Below, one piece after another: positions 42,951-50,694 of a stretch of DNA of 64,000 bases. This DNA is from Methylobacter sp. GTDB lineage: Bacteria > Pseudomonadota > Gammaproteobacteria > Methylococcales > Methylomonadaceae. A program made the position numbers and the translations under genes. The stretch covers positions 48,061-112,060 of the forward strand of contig NZ_JALOCF010000008.1 in the NCBI RefSeq assembly GCF_023227905.1, in the 5' to 3' direction. The notes beneath the pieces are model-generated. The model saw nothing but the letters and a program-made list of their open reading frames with translations, made no database searches and had not been told where the DNA came from. Every line of letters begins with the position of its first letter. Position 1 is the first letter of the stretch.

Positions 42951-43616
42951 ATGGGGTTATATCTTTTTCTTGTCAGCATAGCCGCGCTGAGTCTTATTTA
43001 TTTTGCGATCAAGGCTAATCAGGCCAGGCAACTTAAATATATCGAGCAATATTGTTTTCATAAAGGCATACGCCGCAAATTATCGCAAAAGCGCCCGCAG
43101 TTGACCGAGCAGCAGTTGGACATGGTCTTTCAGGGCTTGAGGGATTATTTTCTTATTTGTCACCGGGCCCGAAACCGCATGGTTTCGATGCCGTCCCAAG
43201 TCGTTGATGATGCCTGGCATGAGTTCATACTTTCCACCCGGATTTATGAAAGATTCTGTAACAAGGCGCTGGGGCGATTTTTACATCACACGCCCGCCGA
43301 GGCCATGCCTGCGCCGGCTCTGGCACAGCAAGGCATTAAGCGGTCATGGCGGCTGGCTTGTACGCTGGAACAGATAAATCCTAAAAAGCCGGTCCGGCTG
43401 CCGCTTATTTTTGCCATGGACGGTTTGTTAAATATCGATAATGGCTTTATCTATCAGTTAGACTGCAAAAAGAGTACAGCGGCTGGTTATTGCGCAAGCC
43501 ATATCGGATGTTCTTCCGGTTGTGGCGGTTCGTCAGGCAGTTCAAGTGATGCCCCGGATTCCTGTAGTTCAGGCGATTCGGCGGGTTGCAGCAGCGGTTG
43601 CGGGGGCGGGGATTGA
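42951..43616 (+). CDS. Membrane-anchored protein with Ser/Gly/Cys-rich tail
   Basis: A 221-residue protein: an N-terminal membrane helix (GLYLFLVSIAALSLIYFAI), a helical domain containing VVDDAWHEFILSTRIYERFC, which resembles the VDxxWHxxIL...YxxFC motif of the GRDP/DUF1399-type domain, and a low-complexity tail (residues about 178-221) of Ser, Gly and six regularly placed Cys. The tail could bind metal or be disulfide-linked. Function unknown. It is 45 bases upstream of the permease gene and probably co-transcribed. Confidence 0.7.
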   Translation: MGLYLFLVSIAALSLIYFAIKANQARQLKYIEQYCFHKGIRRKLSQKRPQLTEQQLDMVFQGLRDYFLICHRARNRMVSMPSQVVDDAWHEFILSTRIYERFCNKALGRFLHHTPAEAMPAPALAQQGIKRSWRLACTLEQINPKKPVRLPLIFAMDGLLNIDNGFIYQLDCKKSTAAGYCASHIGCSSGCGGSSGSSSDAPDSCSSGDSAGCSSGCGGGD

Positions 43617-43660
43617 GCGGAGCTCATCTACACAAATATATATTGCATTGAGGGTTTGTA

Positions 43661-44719
43661 ATGACCGATTCACAAAAATGGCTGGTTTTCGTTTTTATCG
43701 CAGGTTCGGCCTGGCTAATTTATCTGCTGGCGCCGGTGTTAATGCCATTTGCATTTGCTGCGATGCTGGCTTATTTAGGCGATCCGCTAACCGATAAGCT
43801 GGAAACGCATCGACTGCTATCCAGAACCAAGGCCGTGCTGGTGGTCTTTTCCGTAATGACGCTGGCTTTTGTGCTGGTTTTACTGCTGCTCGTCCCCCTT
43901 TTGGAGTACCAGGTCGAGCAATTCGTAAGCAGCCTGCCGGCCTATGTCTCATGGTTGAATGAGACTGTCATTCCGTGGACGCAGAGACGATTTCATCTGG
44001 GCATCAGGCCGATCAACCTCAGCCAGATCGTCAATCTTATTAAAAGCCATTGGGAGCAGGCGGGCGGTATCGCCGCGACGGTAATGAGCTCGGTTTCGCA
44101 TTCCGGCGGCGTGATAGCCGAGTGGTTGATGAACCTGCTGTTGATTCCCGTGGTCACGTTCTATTTATTGCGCGATTGGGATGGGTTGGTTGCCAAGGTT
44201 CATGGTCTGTTGCCCCGCCGCATAGCGCCTGCTGCCGCCAAACTTGCTGCGGAAGTTGACACCGTGCTGGCGGCGTTTGTCCGGGGGCAGCTCTACGTCA
44301 TGCTGGCCCTGGGATGCATTTACAGCATTGGCCTATGGATGACCGGCCTCGATTTGGCCTTGTTGATCGGCATGTTGGCCGGACTGGTCAGTTTCGTGCC
44401 TTATCTGGGGGCAATCGTCGGCATCGTTACGGCCTGTATAGCGGCGTTAGTGCAATTTCATGATTTGATTCACCTGGTGCCGGTCGCCATCGTTTTTATT
44501 GTCGGGCAATCGCTGGAAGGCATGGTGTTAACGCCCATGCTGGTAGGCGATAAGATCGGCTTGCATCCGGTCGCCGTTATGTTTGCGGTATTGGCGGGCG
44601 GGCAGTTATTCGGCTTTTTAGGCATCCTGCTGGCACTGCCTGTGGCTTCGGTCATTATGGTATTGCTGCGGCATGTGCATGATTTATATCGATACAGCGA
44701 TTTTTACGCACGGGAATGA
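43661..44719 (+). CDS. AI-2E family permease (PerM-like)
   Basis: A 352-residue polytopic membrane protein of the PF01594 family. The N-terminal helices, the long amphipathic periplasmic segment (VEQFVSSLPAYVSWLNETVIPW), LLIPVVTFYLLRDWD and the C-terminal LVGDKIGLHPVAVMFAVLAGGQLFGFLG block are characteristic. Members export diverse small molecules or act as ion antiporters; the substrate here is not evident. Its stop overlaps the next start (ATGA). Confidence 0.92.
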   Translation: MTDSQKWLVFVFIAGSAWLIYLLAPVLMPFAFAAMLAYLGDPLTDKLETHRLLSRTKAVLVVFSVMTLAFVLVLLLLVPLLEYQVEQFVSSLPAYVSWLNETVIPWTQRRFHLGIRPINLSQIVNLIKSHWEQAGGIAATVMSSVSHSGGVIAEWLMNLLLIPVVTFYLLRDWDGLVAKVHGLLPRRIAPAAAKLAAEVDTVLAAFVRGQLYVMLALGCIYSIGLWMTGLDLALLIGMLAGLVSFVPYLGAIVGIVTACIAALVQFHDLIHLVPVAIVFIVGQSLEGMVLTPMLVGDKIGLHPVAVMFAVLAGGQLFGFLGILLALPVASVIMVLLRHVHDLYRYSDFYARE

Positions 44720-45510
44720 AGCTGATGAAATTATTCCAGACTGCTGTTCTTGCGTTTTGCATGGCGGGTTTATTAAGTGATGCGAGTCTGGCCAGTGATG
44801 AAAAGCGGGAAGCCGAGTTTGCCGAAAACATCAGCAATACCCTGACGGTAGGCAAGGCAGTCTGGCTGGAGTCGGAAGGAAATAAATTTCTGGGTGTTTA
44901 TACGGAAACGGAGAAAACCGGCAGCAAAGGCACTGTAATTATTCTTCATGATATCGGCGGGCACCCGAATCAGCAGCAACTGATTTACGGCTTGAGAGTG
45001 ATTTTGCCGGAACATAACTGGACGACGCTTGCGCTGCAAATGCCGCTTCGGGAAGCAGGCGTTGAAAAAGAAGAATACTATCCGTTGTTTTCAGAGGCGG
45101 CGGCGCGGATTCAGGCCGGAATTGATTATGCCAAGAACAACGGCGCAAAAAGTATTGTTGTGGCCGGCTATGGGCTGGGCGGGCTGATGGGCGCTTATGT
45201 TCTGAGTGAGCAGACGAGAGATATTAAAGCGCTGGCGGCCATTAGTTTGCCGGTACCGACTACTGAAAATAAAGCGGCTCAAACCTTGGAATTTATCAGC
45301 AAGATCAAGATTCCGATGCTGGATATTTATGGCGCATTAGATGTGCCGGATGTTACGAAGAGCGCCCGTGAACGGCGCTTGGCCGCAAAAGACAATACCG
45401 GTTACCGGCAGGTTAAAATCAACGATGAAGGCCACGCTTACCTGCATGATGAAGGGATGCTCGTTAAACGGGTATACAGTTGGCTGGAGTCGGCTTCAGT
45501 TGCGCAATGA
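44716..45510 (+). CDS. DUF3530-type alpha/beta-hydrolase-like exported protein
   Basis: A 264-residue protein with a signal peptide (about 1-26). It has an alpha/beta-hydrolase layout: VIILHDIGGHPNQQ for the oxyanion turn, VVAGYGLGGLMGAYV for the nucleophile elbow, LDIYGALDVPDV for the acid strand and NDEGHAYLHDE with the His. The elbow has Gly where the nucleophile Ser is expected, so classical hydrolase activity is doubtful. Coupled to the permease by an ATGA overlap. Confidence 0.82.
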   Translation: MKLMKLFQTAVLAFCMAGLLSDASLASDEKREAEFAENISNTLTVGKAVWLESEGNKFLGVYTETEKTGSKGTVIILHDIGGHPNQQQLIYGLRVILPEHNWTTLALQMPLREAGVEKEEYYPLFSEAAARIQAGIDYAKNNGAKSIVVAGYGLGGLMGAYVLSEQTRDIKALAAISLPVPTTENKAAQTLEFISKIKIPMLDIYGALDVPDVTKSARERRLAAKDNTGYRQVKINDEGHAYLHDEGMLVKRVYSWLESASVAQ

Positions 45511-45597
45511 TTTTGACGGGGAATAGGGCGCGATAGATTTACCTCGCACCAATAAAGCAACGTTTAAAAACATCGAACTTGAGGCAGAGTAAGAGCC

Positions 45598-46161
45598 TCA
45601 TAACAAGGCGCGATTGTCATAATCCCGCTGGGCAATGCGGCTCGGGTTGCCCAGCACCAGACAGTGGCCTGGGACATCTTGAGTTACCACGGCGCCCACG
45701 CCAATGGCCGCGCCATTCCCTACATTGACATTGGCGCAGACCCTTGAATGTGCGCCGATCCACACCCTTTCGCCAATCACTGGCCGCATGTCCGTATTTT
45801 TGCCCCCTACCTTAGCGTGCTGTTGAATGTTGCAATGAGGCCCGATGATGCAGTTTCTTACCTCAACCCCTCCAAAGTGGTTAATGTAGAAACCGGGCGC
45901 AATATTGGCGCTTTGGTCCAGGTTGATGCCATAAGCATTGCGCGCCCATGCTGACAGCACCCAGTACACAGGGTAAAGGGGAATGGTAAAGGGCCAGCTG
46001 ATGCAATGTTTGCGGACACTGCTTAACCAGCGTCCGAAACGGTATATCGCCAGCGCCTGAAGTCCATAATTTATCCAAAACGAATGCAGTACATCAATGG
46101 GTCGGAGGGGGGCGGAGGAACGATGTACACGCATTATGTCGGCACGGATATTTTCGAACAT
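45598..46161 (-). CDS. Serine-acetyltransferase-like hexapeptide acyltransferase
   Basis: A 187-residue left-handed beta-helix protein. The N-terminal helical part (SFWINYGLQALAIYRFGRWLSS) and the hexapeptide coils (GVEVRNCIIGPHCNIQQHAKVGG, VIGERVWIGAHSRVCANVNVGNGAAIGVGAVVTQDVPGHCLVLGNP) resemble the CysE/WcaB group, which includes both serine acetyltransferases and polysaccharide acetyltransferases. The catalytic His is probably in FYINHFGGV. As last gene of the asnB operon, sugar or glycan O-acetylation is more likely than cysteine synthesis. Confidence 0.85.
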   Translation of the reverse strand: MFENIRADIMRVHRSSAPLRPIDVLHSFWINYGLQALAIYRFGRWLSSVRKHCISWPFTIPLYPVYWVLSAWARNAYGINLDQSANIAPGFYINHFGGVEVRNCIIGPHCNIQQHAKVGGKNTDMRPVIGERVWIGAHSRVCANVNVGNGAAIGVGAVVTQDVPGHCLVLGNPSRIAQRDYDNRALL

Positions 46162-46904
46162 TAACTCCTCAGCTGTGCATCCATATATTTCATGACATCC
46201 AAATCCTGGCGTTTTCGCAATTCGGAATTGTCAAAGTTCCGTAACACCAATCGAGGGGCGTTACCTTGCAGCACGACGCCTGCGGGAATGCTTTTACTAA
46301 GCACGGTGCCCGGCAATAGCGTGGCGCCGTCTCCGATACGGATAGCGCCGAAAACCACACAATCCGAACCAATCCATACATTGCGCCCAATCTCGGGACG
46401 TCCCATGTCGATGTGGTTCATGCCCACGGTAACTCGCGTACTAATTACCGTTCCGGCTCCTGTTTTTCGGGCTCCGAAGATGATATTGCCCTGATCTGAA
46501 AAAGAAACGCCGCCCTCAATTTCACAGTCTTTGGCAATGTCGCTTTTAGTGCCGATCTTCATCAGTGTCAGCTTCAGCAATCCAGTGGGAATGGACATGA
46601 GGCGCCAAAACCATTTGAGTTTGCCGCCATTCTTATATTTTAAGCACAACCAATGAGCCAGGCGATGTATCAATATTATCCGCAACCCCGGGGAAACTAT
46701 CAGCAGCCATAAACGCGACGCCGGACTCATGGGGCGATTCGGCCAGCGCCGTAGATGGGCAATGTCGATGTCCTTGCTTACCTTAGTGCCTGTCTGCCAA
46801 TTAGCGCGCTGATTAAGGCCTGAGAGAGGATGAGTAACAACACCTGTCTGCGTCATCGGTTGAGTTACTTGGGCAGCGTCGACATCTTTGGCTAGCGGTT
46901 TCAT
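46161..46904 (-). CDS. Hexapeptide-repeat acyltransferase
   Basis: A 247-residue relative of the previous protein. After about 60 polar residues comes a membrane-proximal helical part (LIVSPGLRIILIHRLAHWL) and then a left-handed beta-helix (IAKDCEIEGGVSFSDQGNI, VTVGMNHIDMGRPEIGRNVWIGSDCVVFGAIRIGDGATLLPGTVLSKSIPAGVVLQGNAPRLV). It starts within the SGNH gene (4-base overlap) and ends one base into the next acyltransferase, so the three are coupled. Two acyltransferases plus an SGNH protein suggest O-acylation of an extracellular glycan. Confidence 0.82.
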   Translation of the reverse strand: MKPLAKDVDAAQVTQPMTQTGVVTHPLSGLNQRANWQTGTKVSKDIDIAHLRRWPNRPMSPASRLWLLIVSPGLRIILIHRLAHWLCLKYKNGGKLKWFWRLMSIPTGLLKLTLMKIGTKSDIAKDCEIEGGVSFSDQGNIIFGARKTGAGTVISTRVTVGMNHIDMGRPEIGRNVWIGSDCVVFGAIRIGDGATLLPGTVLSKSIPAGVVLQGNAPRLVLRNFDNSELRKRQDLDVMKYMDAQLRS

Positions 46905-47737
46905 TTTGCTGCCTGCTGGGTTGCGAGAGAACTGGCAAAATTTAAAAAGGCGGTGGCAACCAGTTCTTGTCCGCGTTCGTTGAGATGTCCGCCGTCATTG
47001 GTCAGTTCAGGGCATAGTGCCTCGACCGTTTGCCCATTCACGGTCACCCGGCAGTGTTGGCCGGTTGAGTCAGCCTCGGCCCGAGCAAGATCAAACAAGC
47101 GACCTGTCGAGGCGTAGCGTTCGCGCAGCAGGGTATTGAATTCCGCCCGCCTGAGATTATCAATAGAGCCGCTGGGCTGTTTGCCCATGAGCTTTTTAGC
47201 CAAAGCCTTTGGGCCGGTTTGCAGGGCCATCAATGGCGCGGTAACCGCCACGAAGTTCGTTTCCGGATGCCGCTGAGCCAAGGATTCCAGGTTGGCGATA
47301 TATTTGTTCGCCAACTGCCGGGCATCTGTCGCGGCATTGAAATCGACGTAACATAGCTTCATCATGGCTATATCTGCATTTTGGGCGGCGCCGGCATCAA
47401 TGGCGGCAGCAAAGTCCTCTATCTTGGATAACGGATCGCCGTTGTTGCCGATGGAAAAATGACTGATACCCTGCGCGGCAGGCGCTGCCCGTCGCTCTTG
47501 AACATCAAGATTGACTCCATCCCTGGCGGCTAATCGCTCTATGCCGTTGAGGATATTCCTGCCAACCGACTGGTGACCGAAAACCACTCGTGTTTTTTCC
47601 AGTGCCTGCCATTCCGGCTTGTTAGTTTGCGTTGTCGTCACCATCGATGTCTCCTCTAGCTTGGATTGGTTGCACCCTGGCAGTATTAGCATCGTCGCTG
47701 CAATCAACCACCAGCCACATATATTTGTATTTGTCAT
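46901..47737 (-). CDS. SGNH/GDSL-like lipoprotein
   Basis: A 278-residue lipoprotein: the signal peptide ends in a lipobox (ATMLILPGC). The mature part has the SGNH order of motifs: VVFGHQSVGRNI in block I with Ser, NNGDPL, FVAVTAPLMA, and DGGHLNERGQELV near the end with the catalytic Asp/His. The block I wording GHQSVG differs from the usual GDSL but is met in distant SGNH proteins that O-acetylate or deacetylate exopolysaccharides (AlgJ/X and relatives). Enzymatic direction unknown. Confidence 0.78.
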   Translation of the reverse strand: MTNTNICGWWLIAATMLILPGCNQSKLEETSMVTTTQTNKPEWQALEKTRVVFGHQSVGRNILNGIERLAARDGVNLDVQERRAAPAAQGISHFSIGNNGDPLSKIEDFAAAIDAGAAQNADIAMMKLCYVDFNAATDARQLANKYIANLESLAQRHPETNFVAVTAPLMALQTGPKALAKKLMGKQPSGSIDNLRRAEFNTLLRERYASTGRLFDLARAEADSTGQHCRVTVNGQTVEALCPELTNDGGHLNERGQELVATAFLNFASSLATQQAAK

Positions 47738-47775
47738 ATGCTTGTCCCCGTATAGCGTTATTTAAGAGCTTGCTT

Positions 47776-48810
47776 TCAGCCCAGCGCCGGCGGTTTGGTC
47801 ATCGGGCCGGTTACCGTCTCCATTGGAATCCCCGGCCAATGAAGCGCGGCCGTGGTTTTGCGCTTGGCTTGAATGTCATGGTAGATAAATTCCGCTTGAT
47901 CAAGACCGATCCCTAGCTCCTCAGCTAACCAAGAAGAGGATTTGCTTTCGTTGTAGGCCAGCAAAGCAATATCCATTTTGTCGTAGGGCAGGGCGTAATA
48001 AAACTCGTCTTGCCCCTGTGCCATGCTGTAGGTGTCGGTGGTGGGTTGGGCGTTGCAGACTTCTTCCGGAAGCCCCAGATAACGCGCCAGGGCGTAGACC
48101 TGCGTTTTATATAAATGCGCAATGGGCTTTACATCGGCCGAGCCGTCACCGTTTTTTACAAAAAAGCCTTGGTCGTATTCCAGGCGGTTGGGCGTGCCGA
48201 CCACGGCATAATGCAGGCGGTCGGCATGAAAGTACTCCATCGTCTTGCGCACCCGTTGCTTGAAATTAGTGGCGGCGACGATTTGCAGGTAATTCTTCGA
48301 GTCCAGCCGCTCCTCGAATAATTGCCCGTCGGGCGATTGCACAACGAGCTTGAAATAATTGAATCCGCCTGTCTGTCCGCCGGCGATAACGATTTTGTTC
48401 TTCCATCCGGCGGCGTAGCTCGGGAAAACAGCGCGGATGGCCTCGTCGCGCCAGTGGTAGCAGCCCAAAGCGTCCAATGCTGGTGCGATATCGAATTCCT
48501 CATAGGCGATGCCGAGCTGATCCGCCACCATGCGGCCGCGGATAGAGCTTTCGGATGCGGAGTCGCGCTCCGGCAACAGCAAGCCAAATACGCGCTCAAG
48601 CCCGACCGCGCGCACGGCCAATGCGGCACAGACCGCGCTGTCTATGCCGCCGGAAATAGCGACGACCAGTCCGCGGCGGTGCAGGTGGCTGCGTAACAAT
48701 TCACGCAGGCGCTCGGTAATTTTCGCGGTTTCAGCCGCCTCGTCCAGCTTGAGCCCGGCACTAAGATTCGTAGGCACGCTTCTCAGCGGGACATTAAGGG
48801 TTTTAAACAT
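47776..48810 (-). CDS. nadE: NAD+ synthase-like ATP-pyrophosphatase
   Basis: The start is set at ATG 48810, which has an AGGAA site; the upstream Met abuts the preceding gene. The 344-residue protein has the PP-loop VVAISGGIDSAVCAALAV, FGLLLPERDSASES, VGTPNRLEYDQGFFVKNGDGSADVKPIAHLYKTQVYALARYLG and AQGQDEFYYALPYDKMD of ammonia-dependent NAD synthases. It is longer than NadE of E. coli (275) with an insert (residues about 110-185) not typical of the housekeeping enzyme. Position in an operon with AsnB, ACP and a ligase suggests a dedicated amide- or adenylate-forming role; housekeeping NAD synthesis remains possible. Confidence 0.75.
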   Translation of the reverse strand: MFKTLNVPLRSVPTNLSAGLKLDEAAETAKITERLRELLRSHLHRRGLVVAISGGIDSAVCAALAVRAVGLERVFGLLLPERDSASESSIRGRMVADQLGIAYEEFDIAPALDALGCYHWRDEAIRAVFPSYAAGWKNKIVIAGGQTGGFNYFKLVVQSPDGQLFEERLDSKNYLQIVAATNFKQRVRKTMEYFHADRLHYAVVGTPNRLEYDQGFFVKNGDGSADVKPIAHLYKTQVYALARYLGLPEEVCNAQPTTDTYSMAQGQDEFYYALPYDKMDIALLAYNESKSSSWLAEELGIGLDQAEFIYHDIQAKRKTTAALHWPGIPMETVTGPMTKPPALG

Positions 48811-48831
48811 AGGTAATTCCTCAACAATCAA

Positions 48832-50403
48832 TTATTCCAGGGGGAGTAATGTGACGCACTGTTCCATAATCAGCTTGCGGGATAACTTGCCGTTGATTGT
48901 GCGTGGCAGTTCAGGCAGCAATAGGACATGTTTAGGCACCATATAGTTTTCCAGCCGTTCGTTACAAATATGCTTAATTTGTTGCACGCTCAGATTTTCG
49001 CCTTCGCGGGCAGCCACAAAGGCGCACACCGCTTCGCCAAGTAAAGGGTCAGGAATGCCGGCCACCACGACTTCTTGTACAGATGAAAGACTGTAGATTG
49101 CATTTTCGACTTCGGTAGGGCTGACTTTTTCCCCGCGGCTTTTGATGATTTCATCGCTACGGGCGACGAAATAGAAGTCGCCATCTGCGTCCCGCCGGAA
49201 CAAGTCGCCGCTTTTCAACATAAACTCGCCCGGCAATAAGCCAGGCACCAACACTTCGGCGGTTTTTTCCGGTTGCTTCCAGTATCCGCGCATCAGATGC
49301 GGGCCGCGTACATAGAGGGTGCCAACCTCGCCTGTTGCCACCGCTTGCCGGTTTTCATCCAGTAACAATAGTTCGGTGCCGGGTATGGCACAGCCTACCG
49401 AGTGGGGTTTAATCTCGGCCAAGGCGGGATTCAGATAGGCGCTGCGGATGCACTCGGTTTGCCCATACATCTTGTATAAACTGGCCTGGGGAAATATTCG
49501 CCGGATACCGGCGATAAACTCCACCGGCAGCATCGCTGCGGCGTTAGTCAGTATCCGCACGCTGGGAAAATTGAGTTGTTGTTTTGCATCGTGCGCCAAC
49601 ATCATGGCGAAGATGGTAGGCACGCTGGCGAAACTGGTTACCGCTTCGTCGTTCATGCGCTTGAATACCTGCATCGGATAAATAAACGAGCGTTCCAGTA
49701 CCAAGGTTGCTCCGACGCGCACTGCGGACAGCCATTGGAAGAGGCCATAGCCGAAATTGAGCGGTAAGGCGGAAAATAATCGGTCATGCTGGGAAAAGCC
49801 CAGATATTCAGTGATACTGTTCAGCACAAACAATAGCGATTGATGAGTGTGCATCACGCCTTTGGGAAAGCCGGTTGTGCCCGACGTGTAGATCAGCGCG
49901 GCCAAATCCATCGTGATAGCTGACTGTGGCGGCAGGGTGGTTGGCATATGGGTTAATGCATTGTCCAGATTTTCGACACCGTCCGGCAATGCCTTGGATT
50001 TCGATAGGCATAATACCCGCAGTGTCGGCAACTGCTCTGCTGCCGGGCAGAACACTCGTGCAAGATTCTGCTCGCTTAGCAATACCCGAGCATCCGAATC
50101 ACTCAGGATGAATGCCAGCTTATCGGGCTTGGTTTGGGCATTAATAAGGACAAAAACTCCACCAGCCAATAGCACGCCATAGATTGATGCGGCGCATTGC
50201 CAGGTATTGTCCATGAAAATCGCTACGCGGTCGCCACGGCATACGCCGCTCGCGCGCAAAGCATGGGCAAGCCGGTAAGCGTAGTCCGTCACCTCACGGT
50301 AGCTCACTCGCACATCATCAACAACCAAGGCGGTATGATCGGGATATCGTGCGGCAGTGGCTAGCAAGGTGTCTTGCAGGAGTCGGGGTATAACGGGCAT
50401 CAT
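48832..50403 (-). CDS. AMP-forming acyl/amino-acid ligase (ANL superfamily)
   Basis: A 523-residue adenylating enzyme. Core motifs: LIYTSGTTGFPKGVMHTHQ (A3), YKMYGQTECIRSAYL (A5), SGDLFRRDADGDFYFVARSDEIIKSRGEKVSP (A7-A8) and RTINGKLSRKLI (A10, catalytic Lys). It activates a carboxylic acid as acyl-AMP and transfers it to CoA or a carrier protein. With an acyl carrier protein gene 9 bases upstream, loading of that ACP is the natural inference. The exosortase-associated acyl-CoA ligases are similar in sequence style, but no exosortase is in the window. Confidence 0.9.
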   Translation of the reverse strand: MMPVIPRLLQDTLLATAARYPDHTALVVDDVRVSYREVTDYAYRLAHALRASGVCRGDRVAIFMDNTWQCAASIYGVLLAGGVFVLINAQTKPDKLAFILSDSDARVLLSEQNLARVFCPAAEQLPTLRVLCLSKSKALPDGVENLDNALTHMPTTLPPQSAITMDLAALIYTSGTTGFPKGVMHTHQSLLFVLNSITEYLGFSQHDRLFSALPLNFGYGLFQWLSAVRVGATLVLERSFIYPMQVFKRMNDEAVTSFASVPTIFAMMLAHDAKQQLNFPSVRILTNAAAMLPVEFIAGIRRIFPQASLYKMYGQTECIRSAYLNPALAEIKPHSVGCAIPGTELLLLDENRQAVATGEVGTLYVRGPHLMRGYWKQPEKTAEVLVPGLLPGEFMLKSGDLFRRDADGDFYFVARSDEIIKSRGEKVSPTEVENAIYSLSSVQEVVVAGIPDPLLGEAVCAFVAAREGENLSVQQIKHICNERLENYMVPKHVLLLPELPRTINGKLSRKLIMEQCVTLLPLE

Positions 50404-50412
50404 TCTTTCTCT

Positions 50413-50679
50413 TCAGGCAGCCACTGCTTGGGCTTGCTTACGCTGAATAAAAGCAGCCAGATTGTCTACGGAATCAAGATTGGCCGGCAGCATTTCGTCG
50501 TCGTTTACTTTGATGCCGAAGGTTTCTTCGATGAAAAGTATAATCTCCATAACGCCGGTAGAATCTATAATGCCTCCGTCAAGGAAAGAGTCGCTGTCCT
50601 GTAAGATTGACTCGTCTTCGGTGAACAGAAGATTTTCCATGATGTAGTGGCGAATAATTTTTTTCATGGTCACATTCAT
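50413..50679 (-). CDS. Acyl carrier protein
   Basis: An 88-residue carrier protein. The phosphopantetheine attachment Ser40 lies in GGIIDSTGVMEIILFIEETFGI, matching the DS(L/T) motif at the start of helix II. ATG 50667 (MKKIIRHY) is an alternative start. It sits between the asparagine-synthase-like gene (15 bases) and the ligase (9 bases). It is not the fatty-acid-synthesis ACP, whose gene normally lies between fabG and fabF. Confidence 0.9.
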   Translation of the reverse strand: MNVTMKKIIRHYIMENLLFTEDESILQDSDSFLDGGIIDSTGVMEIILFIEETFGIKVNDDEMLPANLDSVDNLAAFIQRKQAQAVAA

Positions 50680-50694
50680 AGCTATAGCCTAGGG

